Assembly (NCBI GenBank): GCA_016342285.1
Contig: JAEINQ010000003.1
Span: 1-64,000 of the forward strand
Source of the DNA: Desulfobacterales bacterium
GTDB lineage: Bacteria > Desulfobacterota > Desulfobacteria > Desulfobacterales > JAEINQ01
DNA: 64,000 nucleotides
Direction: 5' to 3'
Position numbers and translations under genes: made by a program. Positions 1 to 8,352 of the stretch are shown here, piece after piece (position 1 is the stretch's first letter; the number at the start of each line of letters is the position of its first letter). The notes under the pieces are model-generated. The model did no database searches and was not told the DNA's origin. It saw only the letters and a list, made by a program, of their open reading frames with translations.

Positions 1-65
1 CTTGGCACAAACGAACCTTAAGGTAACCCATGTCTTGGCACTTTAGGGTTACCTATGTCTTGGCA
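1..65. repeat. Tandem 19-bp repeats, possible insertion-sequence end
   Basis: Two near-identical 19-bp units (GGTAACCCATGTCTTGGCA at 22-40 and GGTTACCTATGTCTTGGCA at 47-65) lie 25 bp apart. The first seven bases of the window (CTTGGCA) look like the end of a third copy cut by the edge. Tandem copies of this kind are typical of an outer end of an integrase-type insertion sequence. No transposase is visible here, so the element, if present, lies to the left of the window. The repeat itself is certain; its identity is a guess. Confidence 0.5.
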
Positions 66-98
66 TTTCTCACCTAACGTTTAAGATTGTATGCGGAA

Positions 99-593
99 TC
101 AAGTCATTTTGATTGAAGCGTCTGGATGAGACTTCATACCCACTACATATTTAGCCATCTCAGGCGAAATGGCGATGAGACGTTTGGCATCCTGTGAGCC
201 GGGATCTATCAGAGTAAAGTCTGAAAATTCAAATCCGGGTGCAACCGAACAGCCCATAAGAACGGTATCCGATACCGGCTCTGCTGCCTGCCAAGTGCCG
301 GCGGGAATGACGCAGCAAAAGCAGTTGTTGCGGGTTGACAGGGTGATACGCTGGGGAGGCGTGCTTGTGCCATCCCAGGTGTATAAGTTGAGCCCCGCTC
401 CCTGGTAGAGGTTCCAGATCTCATCCGAGGCGACCTTATGAAATCGGCTGACCTCACCCGGCTTCAGCGAGAAGTAGATATGAGTCAGGGCGGATCGAAT
501 AGCACCATCGGCGGTGGATACGGTTTTGGCGGACCTGAATACCTCACGGAACCGGCCGCCTTCCGGATGTTCTATGAGATCAATCGGTTTCAT
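99..593 (-). CDS. Cupin domain protein (DUF985 / Cupin_5 family)
   Basis: A 164-aa protein that reads as one cupin barrel of the DUF985 family throughout. The N-terminal part carries the usual 'LIEHPEGGRFREVF' start, followed by 'SALTHIYFSLKPGEVSRFHK' with the histidine expected in the small-barrel metal site, and later 'VIPAGTWQAAEP', 'GCSVAPGFEFSDF' and a 'LIDP' tail. The family is soluble and cytoplasmic and its substrate is unsettled (sugar-epimerase-like fold). The ATG at 593 gives the full family length. It sits alone between the repeat at the window edge and hicB, which is on the same strand, so it could be read from the hicAB transcript. Confidence 0.85.
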   Translation of the reverse strand: MKPIDLIEHPEGGRFREVFRSAKTVSTADGAIRSALTHIYFSLKPGEVSRFHKVASDEIWNLYQGAGLNLYTWDGTSTPPQRITLSTRNNCFCCVIPAGTWQAAEPVSDTVLMGCSVAPGFEFSDFTLIDPGSQDAKRLIAISPEMAKYVVGMKSHPDASIKMT

Positions 594-715
594 AATTTCA
601 CTTTTCGAAATTGAAAACGCTCAATTAGGAAGCACCGTGCACGGACCACGCCTGGAAATCCACATGGCTTACGACGTCCGGTGCGGCGTTGGGTTAAACC
701 CCGATGGCCCAAAGG

Positions 716-1048
716 CTAAATCTTAGCCGCCTTATCCAAAACCTCGGCAACCCACTGGTTGATGCTCTTTCCCCGCACCTGGGACGCGGTAGCAACAGCG
801 GCGTGAATATCCGGACTGATGCGTAACATTAAATTCCCGGAATAAGGTTTTTGCGCCGGTCTACCCGTGCGAACGCTGACCTCAAGATAATGATCCACCG
901 ATTCATGAAAGGCCGCTTCCAGCTCATCGACGGTGGTTCCGTGAAACGAAACAATGTCATCAATGCCCGCCAAACGGCCAACAAAGATTCGATCCTCTTC
1001 ATCGTATTCAATTCGGGCGACATAGCCCTTGTACTTCATCATGTTCAT
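716..1048 (-). CDS. hicB: HicB-family antitoxin
   Basis: A 110-aa HicB-like antitoxin. Residues 5-60 form the degraded RNase-H-like HicB fold ('YKGYVARIEYDEEDRIFVGRL', 'TVDELEAAFHESVDHYLE'). The C-terminal 'SGNLMLRISPDIHAAVATAS' followed by 'SINQWVAEVLDKA' is a ribbon-helix-helix DNA-binding domain. It should neutralise the HicA toxin encoded just upstream and repress the operon. Its ATG overlaps the hicA stop by 4 bp (1045-1048), a sign of translational coupling. The gene order is toxin first, as in many hicAB operons. Confidence 0.9.
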   Translation of the reverse strand: MNMMKYKGYVARIEYDEEDRIFVGRLAGIDDIVSFHGTTVDELEAAFHESVDHYLEVSVRTGRPAQKPYSGNLMLRISPDIHAAVATASQVRGKSINQWVAEVLDKAAKI

Positions 1049-1299
1049 GGTTTGAATCCTGCCTTTTCCAAGAATTCGCGCGCCGCTTTGATCCGGTACC
1101 GCAGCGCTTCCTTGTCCGGGTGCGGCCGATGGAAATCGGCACGCTTGTCGTTTAAGAAAAAGGTTACCGCAGAGCCTTGGCCTTCATCCTTCAAAGCCCC
1201 GAGAGCCAGAAACAGAGCCTCGATTTTGCGCCATTCCATGGCGCCATTGACAGGATATGAGAAAATGGCTTCGAGGGTTTTTTGGTGCTTCCTGTTCAT
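1045..1299 (-). CDS. hicA: HicA-family toxin
   Basis: An 84-aa protein resembling the longer HicA variants: 'HQKTLEAIFSYPVNGAMEWRKIEALFLALGA' followed by 'GSAVTFFLNDKRADFHRPHPDKE'. HicA toxins are dsRBD-fold ribonucleases that cut mRNA. In this variant the usual G-S-H strand reads G-S-A, and the histidines lie further on in 'FHRPHP', so the active site must be assumed by family rather than read directly. Transcription should start at the promoter and operator at 1307-1334. The partner antitoxin follows with a 4-bp overlap. Confidence 0.85.
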   Translation of the reverse strand: MNRKHQKTLEAIFSYPVNGAMEWRKIEALFLALGALKDEGQGSAVTFFLNDKRADFHRPHPDKEALRYRIKAAREFLEKAGFKP

Positions 1300-1306
1300 G
1301 GGATTA

Positions 1307-1334
1307 ATGATAGCACTATTCGCTATCTATGCAA
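1307..1334 (-). promoter_or_regulatory. hicAB promoter with overlapping inverted-repeat operator
   Basis: On the minus strand a -35-like TTGCAT (1329-1334) and a -10-like TATCAT (1307-1312) are separated by 16 bp. A perfect inverted repeat GATAGC / GCTATC (1309-1314 and 1322-1327, 7-bp spacer) lies across the -10 and the spacer. This is where the ribbon-helix-helix domain of HicB would be expected to bind for autorepression. Placement is from sequence; binding is inferred. Confidence 0.55.
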
Positions 1335-1453
1335 GCATAAAATGATTGCATCCGTAATTCTTATTCGCCAATTGACAGAAACAGGTCAATGGGGTAGTCA
1401 CCGTTCCACGGCGCTGTACAGCCAAACAACCCGAACCATTTTGGATACGACCG

Positions 1454-2095
1454 ATGATCGATTCACAAATTCTGGCCTTCACCGGCTTGGCCGCCCTTTT
1501 GACCATCAGTCCCGGTGCCGACACCATGCTGGTAATCCGCTCCGTTCTGGCCCGGGGGCGCGGGGCCGGCATTGCCACCACCTTCGGCATCTGTTGCGGG
1601 CTCTTTGTCCATGCCACCTTGTCAGCGGCCGGACTCTCGCTGATCATTTTGAAAAGCGCCCTGGCCTTTGACATGCTGAAACTGGCCGGCGCCGGCTACC
1701 TGATCTTTCTCGGGGTGCAGTCCCTGAGGCAGTTGTCCGCGCATCCGGCCAAGGCCGACGCTCCCCTTCAGGGCAAGGCCGAGCCGTCGCAGAAAACCGC
1801 CCGCCGCGCCTTCATGGAAGGGATGCTCAATAATTTGCTCAACCCCAAGGCGGCGGTTTTTTACCTGGCCTTTTTGCCCCAGTTCATCAACCCCGGGGAT
1901 CCGGTGCTGGCCAAGTCACTGCTGCTGGCCGGCATCCATTTCGTCATGGGAATCGTTTGGCTGTCGCTGGTGTCGCTCTTTCTGGGAAAGCTCAAGAACC
2001 TGATCGTAGGGGGGAGTTTCCGCCGCTGGCTCGAGGCGACCAGCGGGGCGGTGCTCATCGGCCTGGGGGTAAGCCTGGCATTAGAAAAGCGTTAG
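1454..2095 (+). CDS. LysE/RhtB-family amino-acid exporter
   Basis: A 213-aa integral membrane protein of the LysE superfamily, which exports amino acids or related small molecules across the inner membrane. The family signature 'LLTISPGADTMLVIRSVLARGRGAGIATTFGI' is near the N terminus. The middle helix-loop reads 'FMEGMLNNLLNPKAAVFYLAFLPQF', the classic LysE/RhtB stretch, and about six hydrophobic segments are visible. Length matches the family (about 205-215 aa). The ATG at 1454 is the first start that keeps the whole first helix. It has no strong ribosome site and stands alone, so the substrate cannot be told from context. Confidence 0.92.
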   Translation: MIDSQILAFTGLAALLTISPGADTMLVIRSVLARGRGAGIATTFGICCGLFVHATLSAAGLSLIILKSALAFDMLKLAGAGYLIFLGVQSLRQLSAHPAKADAPLQGKAEPSQKTARRAFMEGMLNNLLNPKAAVFYLAFLPQFINPGDPVLAKSLLLAGIHFVMGIVWLSLVSLFLGKLKNLIVGGSFRRWLEATSGAVLIGLGVSLALEKR

Positions 2096-2129
2096 AAGGC
2101 TTTGATAAATTCGTGAAGCGTCGCTTAAA

Positions 2130-2210
2130 ACCACAAAGGCACAAAGCACACAAAGAAGAAAAACGTTAAACTTGAGCTGTCAACTTTGTGACCTTTGCGT
2201 CTTTGTGGTA
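2130..2210. repeat. CCACAAAG-type intergenic palindrome (copy 1)
   Basis: The left arm (CCACAAAGGCACAAAG...) and right arm (...CTTTGCGTCTTTGTGG) are inverted copies around a short AT-rich centre, giving an imperfect hairpin of about 80 bp between convergent genes. Related copies are at 9518-9540 (half), 11142-11219 and 15497-15564. Such elements are common in environmental Gram-negative genomes; they may act as bidirectional terminators or be non-autonomous mobile repeats. Confidence 0.75.
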
Positions 2211-2233
2211 AATACAGATTTTTTATGGGTCTC

Positions 2234-2584
2234 TCAGGCGCCGTAGCGCATGCGGGTGCCGAATTCCAGGGAGAGGCGGATCTCGACCGGGCTGAGTTCC
2301 TTGGGAAAGTAGACGCCGGAAATCTTGGCGCCGTGAATACTGGCCCCCTCCAGCCGACAGGCGCTCAGGTTCAGGCCGCGCAGGTCTGCCTGGCGAAAAT
2401 AGCTGTTGGAAAAATCGATCCCCACGGCATCCATTCGTCTCAGGTCCTGACCTCGAAAATCAAGGCCCCGCATGTCGCAGGCCTCTCCCTTGCCCCGACG
2501 GGCATTGAAGGTGTCCATGTCGTCATCGCGAATCAGCCGGTAGAGCTCGTTGTGGGTCTGCTTGGGTGTCTCGTCTGCCATCAT
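2234..2584 (-). CDS. Pentapeptide-repeat protein
   Basis: A 116-aa protein with a run of A/C-D/N-L/F-x-x units from about residue 38 onward ('CDMRGLDFRGQDLRRMDAVG', 'NSYFRQADLRGLNLSACRL', 'ASIHGAKISG'). This is enough for four to five turns of a right-handed quadrilateral beta-helix. The start is set at 2584 because the ATG-ATG pair there follows AAGGGG at good spacing; the longer frame to 2659 runs into an intergenic repeat. Function is unknown; pentapeptide proteins range from DNA mimics to scaffold proteins. It is a single gene, convergent with the LysE exporter. Confidence 0.75.
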   Translation of the reverse strand: MMADETPKQTHNELYRLIRDDDMDTFNARRGKGEACDMRGLDFRGQDLRRMDAVGIDFSNSYFRQADLRGLNLSACRLEGASIHGAKISGVYFPKELSPVEIRLSLEFGTRMRYGA

Positions 2585-2620
2585 CAACCCCTTTGTCCTT
2601 TTATCCTTTGGTGCGCCGCA

Positions 2621-2680
2621 GTAAAGAATCCACGCCCAAAGGACATGGCTTTGAGTCACCCATGGAAGGGGCAGCGATAC
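2621..2680. repeat. GTAAAGAATCC dispersed repeat (copy 1)
   Basis: A 60-bp block starting GTAAAGAATCC and ending in a CCCATGGAAGGGG hairpin-like core. It matches blocks at 10070-10130 and 14466-14526 over their full length and the 5' halves at 8324-8345 and 29837-29866. It lies at the 5' side of the pentapeptide gene. The family looks like a non-coding dispersed repeat of this genome. Confidence 0.65.
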
Positions 2681-2844
2681 TGCGATTCCAGTTCGAAATA
2701 CCTAAATGAAACGGCATCGCCTATTGACTCTGACCATACCCAGAGGACATGAATGGCCGTTTCGTATTCAAACTATCGGCAATTTTCTGAAAACCTTGAG
2801 ATATCACAACACGCGTCCCCGGCGGACACCGGGTCAATGAGGCC

Positions 2845-5661
2845 ATGATAGCACAAGACAAGCCCGCGGCAGGCCAACGCTGGATCAGCGAAACCGAACC
2901 CGAACTGGGGTTGGGCATAGTGGTCGATGTCAAAGACCGGCAGCTCACCGTGGCCTTTCCCGCCAGCGATACGGTCCGGTGCTACGCGGCCGAAGCCGCC
3001 CCCCTGCGCAGGGTCCGCTTTCGGGTGGGCGACCGGGTGACCGACCGGGACGGCAGGCACCTGACCGTGGATCGGGTGACCGAAACCGGCGGGCGGTTAA
3101 CCTACCATGGCCAGGGCGGACCCATGGCAGAATCCGACCTGGGCGACCGGATCGGTTTCAGCACGCCCCGGGACCGCCTCATGCTGGGCCGGCCCGACCC
3201 CAGCCGGCTCTTTAACCTGCGCTGCCGCACCCTGTTCCAGCGCAGCCGTTGCCGCCGTTCGCCGATCCTGGGGTTTTCGGGCGGGCGGATCGATCTGGTC
3301 CCCCACCAGTTCCATATCGCCGCAAAAGTCACCGCCCGCCGGGCGCCAAGGGTGCTCCTTTCCGATGAAACCGGGCTGGGCAAAACCATTGAGGCCTGCT
3401 TGATCCTGCACCGCCTGATCGTGACCGGCCGGGTCGGCCGGGTGCTGATTCTGGTGCCCGAATCCCTGGTTCACCAGTGGTTTGTGGAACTCCTGCGCCG
3501 CTTCAATCTGATTTTTCGCATCTGCGATGCCACCCTGTGCCAATCCGTGGAAAGATCCGCCCCCCAGGCCAACCCCTTTGAGGAAGCCCAGCTCATATTG
3601 AGCAGCATCGAATTTGCCGCCGACACCCTCCATCGGGCCGATCAAATCACGGCCGCCCCCTGGGACCTGGTGATTGTGGATGAGGCCCATCACCTCAAAG
3701 CAACGAGCCCTGCCTATGATCTGGTGGCGGCCCTGGCCACCCGCACACCGGGCCTGCTGCTGCTGACCGCCACGCCGGAACAGCTCGGCCAGGCCAGTCA
3801 CTTTGCCCGACTTCGCCTGCTGGATCCGCACCGGTATCGGAATCTGGAAACCTTTGTCGAGGAAGCCGGAAACTACCACCGCATCGCTGCCCTGGCCGGA
3901 AAAATCATCGACAACCGCCCCCTGACCGCCCCGGAGCTGAAGCGGCTTCGGTCCTCCATGGCCGACCTGGACGCGCGTCTGGCCGACCCGGCGTTGCGTG
4001 GCCGGATCATCGACGATCTCATCGACCGCCATGGGGTCGGCCGGGTGGTCTTTCGCAACACCCGCCAAACGGTAACGGGCTTTGCCAGCCGGAAAGCACA
4101 CCTGATCCCCCTGCCTTGCGAGGATAAAAACGTTCTGGCTGCCCTGGCCGCCGCCTTTACCGCCGAGACGACCGGTCGCGCCGCACCCGGAGTCACGGAC
4201 TTTGCCGCCGACCCCCGAGTGGACTGGCTGGCCGAATTTCTGCGCAGCCACGAAGAAAAGGTTCTGCTGATCTGCCGAAGCGTGCCCAAGGCCGCCGCCG
4301 TTCATGATGCCCTGACCCAACGAATCCGTGTCAAATCGGCACTGTTTCACGAAGACCTCTCCCTGATCCACCGGGACCGCAACGCCGCCTGGTTTTCAGA
4401 ACCCGACGGTGCCCGGATCCTGATCTGCTCGGAAATCGGAAGTGAGGGGCGCAACTTTCAGTTTGCCCACCACCTGGTGCTCTTTGATCTGCCCCTGGAT
4501 CCGGAACAGCTCGAACAGCGCATCGGCCGCCTGGACCGCATTGGCCGACAAGACACGGTCCACATTCACGTGCCTTATCTTCAGGGCAGTGTTCAGGAGG
4601 TGCTGGCCCGGTGGTTTCACCAGGGGCTCAACGCCTTTGAAACCGTCCTTCCCGGCGGGCGGCAGATTCTGGACAGGTTCGGCGGACGGGTTCAAAACCT
4701 GGCCCTGGGGAGGTCGGACCCGGGGCAGGACCTGACCGGGCTGATCCGTGAGAGCACGGCTTTTCAAAATGACCTGGCAAAACGGCTCAAACAGGGGCGG
4801 GATCGCCTGCTCGAACTGGGGTCCTATCGGCCGGAACGGGCCGGACGAATCGTGGGCCGGGTAGCGGCCGCGGACCAGGACCCCGCCCTGGCCCAGTTCA
4901 TGACCGACATTTTCGCCCATTTCGGCATCGAGGCCGAAGCCCTCTCCCCGACGATAATCCGCCTGCGTCCGGGACTGGACTTTGACGAAGCCTTTTCCGG
5001 ATTTCGCGGCGACGAGATGGCCGTGACCTTTGACAGAGCCACGGCACTGGTGCGCGAAGACCTGGCCTTTCTCACCTGGGACCACCCCATGGTGACCGAA
5101 GCCATGGCGTTGCTGCTGGAATCGGAGCGGGGAAACTGCGCCCTGGCCTGGTGGCCGGAAGAGGATGCTCCCGGGCTGATCTTGGAAACGGTATATGTTC
5201 TCGAATGTGTGGCCCCGCCGGCCCTTCACATCGACCGGTTCCTGCCGCCGACCGCCATCCGGGTGGTGATCGACCACCGGCTTCAAGACTGCACCGACCA
5301 ATGTTCACCGGACCTTCTCGCCCAGGGCCTTCGCAATGCGACCCCGTCTCTTTTTCTGCCGGTCCGCGACCTGCTCCAGGACCTGGTGCCGCAACTTCTG
5401 GAAAAAAGCCGGCAATGGGCCGAGGCCCGGGTGGCGGGCCGGGTCAAGGACGCCCGCCACACCATGAACGACGGGCTGGAAAGAGAAATCCAACGACTCC
5501 AAGCGCTGGCACGGGTCAATCCCGACGTCCGGCCTGAGGAAATTGCCATGGCAATGGCGGAAAAGGCGGCTCTGGACGGGGAGATCGCCCGTTCGAGGCT
5601 TCGTCTGGATGCCCTGCGACTCATCTGGAAAGGCAGACATCCTGAAGACGGGTCGTCTTGA
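2845..5661 (+). CDS. rapA: RapA-like SNF2 helicase (RNA polymerase recycling factor)
   Basis: A 938-aa Swi2/Snf2 ATPase of the RapA family (E. coli RapA is 968 aa), which binds RNA polymerase and helps it recycle after transcription. The N-terminal 120 residues contain the KOW/Tudor-like beta domains ('GQRWISETEPELGLGIV'). Walker A is 'DETGLGKTIEA' from residue 174, the DEAH box begins at residue 279 ('IVDEAHHL'), and motif III is 'LLTATPEQ'. Motifs V and VI read 'SEIGSEGRNFQF' and 'QRIGRLDRIGR' (from residue 558). The C-terminal third matches the RapA C-terminal domain. All catalytic motifs are intact. It is a single gene with its own start at 2845. Confidence 0.95.
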   Translation: MIAQDKPAAGQRWISETEPELGLGIVVDVKDRQLTVAFPASDTVRCYAAEAAPLRRVRFRVGDRVTDRDGRHLTVDRVTETGGRLTYHGQGGPMAESDLGDRIGFSTPRDRLMLGRPDPSRLFNLRCRTLFQRSRCRRSPILGFSGGRIDLVPHQFHIAAKVTARRAPRVLLSDETGLGKTIEACLILHRLIVTGRVGRVLILVPESLVHQWFVELLRRFNLIFRICDATLCQSVERSAPQANPFEEAQLILSSIEFAADTLHRADQITAAPWDLVIVDEAHHLKATSPAYDLVAALATRTPGLLLLTATPEQLGQASHFARLRLLDPHRYRNLETFVEEAGNYHRIAALAGKIIDNRPLTAPELKRLRSSMADLDARLADPALRGRIIDDLIDRHGVGRVVFRNTRQTVTGFASRKAHLIPLPCEDKNVLAALAAAFTAETTGRAAPGVTDFAADPRVDWLAEFLRSHEEKVLLICRSVPKAAAVHDALTQRIRVKSALFHEDLSLIHRDRNAAWFSEPDGARILICSEIGSEGRNFQFAHHLVLFDLPLDPEQLEQRIGRLDRIGRQDTVHIHVPYLQGSVQEVLARWFHQGLNAFETVLPGGRQILDRFGGRVQNLALGRSDPGQDLTGLIRESTAFQNDLAKRLKQGRDRLLELGSYRPERAGRIVGRVAAADQDPALAQFMTDIFAHFGIEAEALSPTIIRLRPGLDFDEAFSGFRGDEMAVTFDRATALVREDLAFLTWDHPMVTEAMALLLESERGNCALAWWPEEDAPGLILETVYVLECVAPPALHIDRFLPPTAIRVVIDHRLQDCTDQCSPDLLAQGLRNATPSLFLPVRDLLQDLVPQLLEKSRQWAEARVAGRVKDARHTMNDGLEREIQRLQALARVNPDVRPEEIAMAMAEKAALDGEIARSRLRLDALRLIWKGRHPEDGSS

Positions 5662-5835
5662 GATCATGCCCCCCCTGTGATATGTTCGACATCCTGTGAC
5701 AATCAGGCGGCCATCGGCTCCGCTGGTTTTCTATAATGGTCGGATGCCTTTTCGTCTGGTGGCCTGGTATTGCCGATTGACCCTGACCACGCCCAGAAGA
5801 CCTCAACCACACCGAAGACTGTGAGAGAATCGCCC

Positions 5836-8265
5836 ATGAAAATTTCCATCCGCTGGGTCCTGATCGCCGGCCTGCTGCTGATCATCTGGGGATCCCAGGT
5901 CGTCACTGTCTCCTCAGGTTATATCTCCTCCCAGCGGGTGTTGCTGGGCCATGCCCGGGACATCATGGAAAATATCGCGGAATTCGCCATGGCCCAGTCC
6001 CACCACCACCTGGCCATGGCCCAGGGCGCTGCCCATCTGACCAAGCGGCTGATCACCGGCAATGTGGTGGGAAGTGCAGAAAACCAGATCAGCGTCCTGG
6101 AACAGTATTTTTATGACCAACTCGCCATCTATCCCCATTTTTCCGGTATCTACTTCGGCAATCCCAACGGCGACTTCTACGATGTGAGACGAAACAGCGC
6201 CCGATCCCCCGACGGTTTTCGAACCAAAATCATCCGGCACATGGACGGCCGGCGCCAGGTAAGCCTCATCTGGCGGAACCGTGACCTGGAGGTGGTGGCC
6301 CGGGAATCCGATCCCGAAGACACCTACGATCCGCGGATCCGGCCCTGGTACACCAAGGCCGCAACGGAAAAGAAGATCGTCTGGACCGACCCCTATGTTT
6401 TTTTCACTTCCCAGAAGCCGGGCATCACCATCGCCGGGCCGGTTTTCCAGGACAAAGAATTCCTCAAGGGGATCGTGGGGGTGGACATTGAAATCGACCA
6501 ACTCTCCACCTTCATCGGAAAACTGCGGATCGGGAAAAACGGCCGCGCCTTCATGATGAATCGAAACGAGGACGTGGTGGCCTTTCCGGACCTGGAAAAG
6601 ATCACCATGGCCAACCCGGAGGCACCGGGAAAAACCCGTTTGGTCAAGATTAGCGAAATCGATGACCCACTGAGCCGCAAAGCCTTTGAAGCGGTCAACT
6701 GGCAGCGGGACAACAGCGGCAAACTGGTCATCGACAAACCGCTCTTTGCCAAATTCGAAAGCGATGGGGAAGTTTACACCGTCATGTTCACCCCTTTTTC
6801 AGACGAGCAGTGGCCGTGGGTGATCGGTGTTTACATTCCCGAAAACGACTACCTGGGAGCAATCAAGGCCAACGGCGCCTTTATCGTCTTCATGACAGTG
6901 ATCATCTCCATTATCGCCACGGTGATCGGGCTGTTCGTCGGCCGGGGAATCATTCGCCCCATGGCCGCCCTGGAGCAAGAGGCCCTGGCCGTTCGGGAAC
7001 ACCGGCTCGACCCGACCCCGATGCCACGGAGCGTCTACAAGGAAATTCAGGAAACCGCCGATGCCTTTGCCCGCATGAAGGCGGCACTCAAGGACCATGA
7101 GACGGAAAAGAGCAGACTTGAACGCCAGATACGCCATAGCCAGAAAATGGAGGCCATCGGAACCCTGGCCGGCGGGGTGGCCCACGACTTCAACAACATC
7201 CTCTACCCCATCATCGGGTTCACCGAAATGGCCTTAGACGATCTTCCCGACGAGTCGAGTTCCCGGGAGAGCATGCAGGAAGTGCTCATCGCCGCCCATC
7301 GGGCCCAGGATTTGATCCGCCAGATCCTGACCTTCAGCCGGCTGGACGCTCCGGATCGCATCCCACTGGAAATGCAACCCCTGATCACCGAGGCCCTCAA
7401 CCTGCTACGAGCCGCCCTGCCCGCCAATGTGGAGATTCAAAAACAGATCGACTCTCGATGCGGCCCGGTGCTGGCCAATCCGTCACAGATCCAGCAGATC
7501 ATTATAAACCTGTGTACCAACGCCTTTCACGCCATGACCCCTCAGGGCGGGGTCATGACCGTCACTCTGGAAACGGTGCGCATCGCCAGCGAAGACAACC
7601 CCCGGGACCTGGACCTGGATTCCGCCACCTACGCCAAGCTGACCGTCCATGACACCGGATCCGGCATGGCCGACGAAATTCGGGAAAGAATCTTTGAACC
7701 CTATTTCACCACAAAGACGACAGGGGACGGAACCGGCATGGGGCTGGCCGTCATTCACGGCATCGTCAAGGCCTATGACGGAGACATTCAGGTCAGGAGC
7801 ACGCCCGGGCTGGGATCGGTGTTTGAAATCTATCTTCCGTGCACAACCCGGGAAGTGCCGGAAACGGCCCCTGTTGACGCCCTGGCCCCGCCTTCGGGCA
7901 GCGAAAAAATCCTGCTGGTGGAAGATGAGGTACAGACCGTCAAAATGCTCGAAAAGATGCTCACGGGTCTGGGCTACCGGCCCCGGGCCTTTACCGATGC
8001 CCAAGCGGCCTTGGCCGAATTCGAAAAAGACCCCTCGGCTTTCGATCTGGTGATAACCGATCTGACCATGCCCAAAGTCACCGGCGACGTTTTGGCCCGG
8101 CGCATGCTTCAGGCCCGCCCTGACCTGCCCATCATCATGTGCACCGGCTTCAGCCCGCTCATGGACGAAGACCAAGCCAGGGCGCTGGGCATCCGCAAGC
8201 TGATATACAAACCCATGGACCGGACAGAACTGGCAATGGCCGTCCGGCAGGTGCTCGACGGCTGA
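5836..8265 (+). CDS. Cache-domain hybrid sensor histidine kinase
   Basis: A 809-aa membrane sensor. A first helix (residues about 6-28) is followed by a long periplasmic double-Cache region ('YFGNPNGDFYDVRR', 'DPRIRPWYTKA', 'GIVGVDIEIDQLS'). A second helix near residue 355 and a HAMP-like linker come next. The kinase core has phospho-acceptor His450 ('GGVAHDFNNI') and an HATPase domain with 'GSGMADEIRERIFEPYFTTK' and 'GTGMGLAV'. A C-terminal receiver has Asp742 ('ITDLTMPK'). It should autophosphorylate in response to a small extracellular ligand and pass phosphate to its own receiver. The start at the ATG 5836 is preferred to the upstream TTG at 5770, which lies in intergenic sequence. No cognate regulator is adjacent. 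Confidence 0.93.
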   Translation: MKISIRWVLIAGLLLIIWGSQVVTVSSGYISSQRVLLGHARDIMENIAEFAMAQSHHHLAMAQGAAHLTKRLITGNVVGSAENQISVLEQYFYDQLAIYPHFSGIYFGNPNGDFYDVRRNSARSPDGFRTKIIRHMDGRRQVSLIWRNRDLEVVARESDPEDTYDPRIRPWYTKAATEKKIVWTDPYVFFTSQKPGITIAGPVFQDKEFLKGIVGVDIEIDQLSTFIGKLRIGKNGRAFMMNRNEDVVAFPDLEKITMANPEAPGKTRLVKISEIDDPLSRKAFEAVNWQRDNSGKLVIDKPLFAKFESDGEVYTVMFTPFSDEQWPWVIGVYIPENDYLGAIKANGAFIVFMTVIISIIATVIGLFVGRGIIRPMAALEQEALAVREHRLDPTPMPRSVYKEIQETADAFARMKAALKDHETEKSRLERQIRHSQKMEAIGTLAGGVAHDFNNILYPIIGFTEMALDDLPDESSSRESMQEVLIAAHRAQDLIRQILTFSRLDAPDRIPLEMQPLITEALNLLRAALPANVEIQKQIDSRCGPVLANPSQIQQIIINLCTNAFHAMTPQGGVMTVTLETVRIASEDNPRDLDLDSATYAKLTVHDTGSGMADEIRERIFEPYFTTKTTGDGTGMGLAVIHGIVKAYDGDIQVRSTPGLGSVFEIYLPCTTREVPETAPVDALAPPSGSEKILLVEDEVQTVKMLEKMLTGLGYRPRAFTDAQAALAEFEKDPSAFDLVITDLTMPKVTGDVLARRMLQARPDLPIIMCTGFSPLMDEDQARALGIRKLIYKPMDRTELAMAVRQVLDG

Positions 8266-8323
8266 CCCGGATCAAGAGTGCAGTAACTTATTTACGAACC
8301 GCAACATGGATGCCTACTGTGAA

Positions 8324-8345
8324 GTAAAGAATCCACGCCCACCGG
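8324..8345. repeat. GTAAAGAATCC dispersed repeat (partial copy 2)
   Basis: The first 20 or so bases of the 60-bp repeat family found at 2621, 10070 and 14466. This copy ends where the selD ribosome-binding site (GGAG, 8344-8347) begins, so the repeat sits directly in the selD leader. Confidence 0.55.
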
Positions 8346-8352
8346 AGCGACC

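Noticed and set aside
3097-4371. A 424-codon minus-strand open frame inside rapA
   Set aside because: Antisense shadow of a GC-rich gene; low-complexity Gly/Gln-rich translation with no family features.
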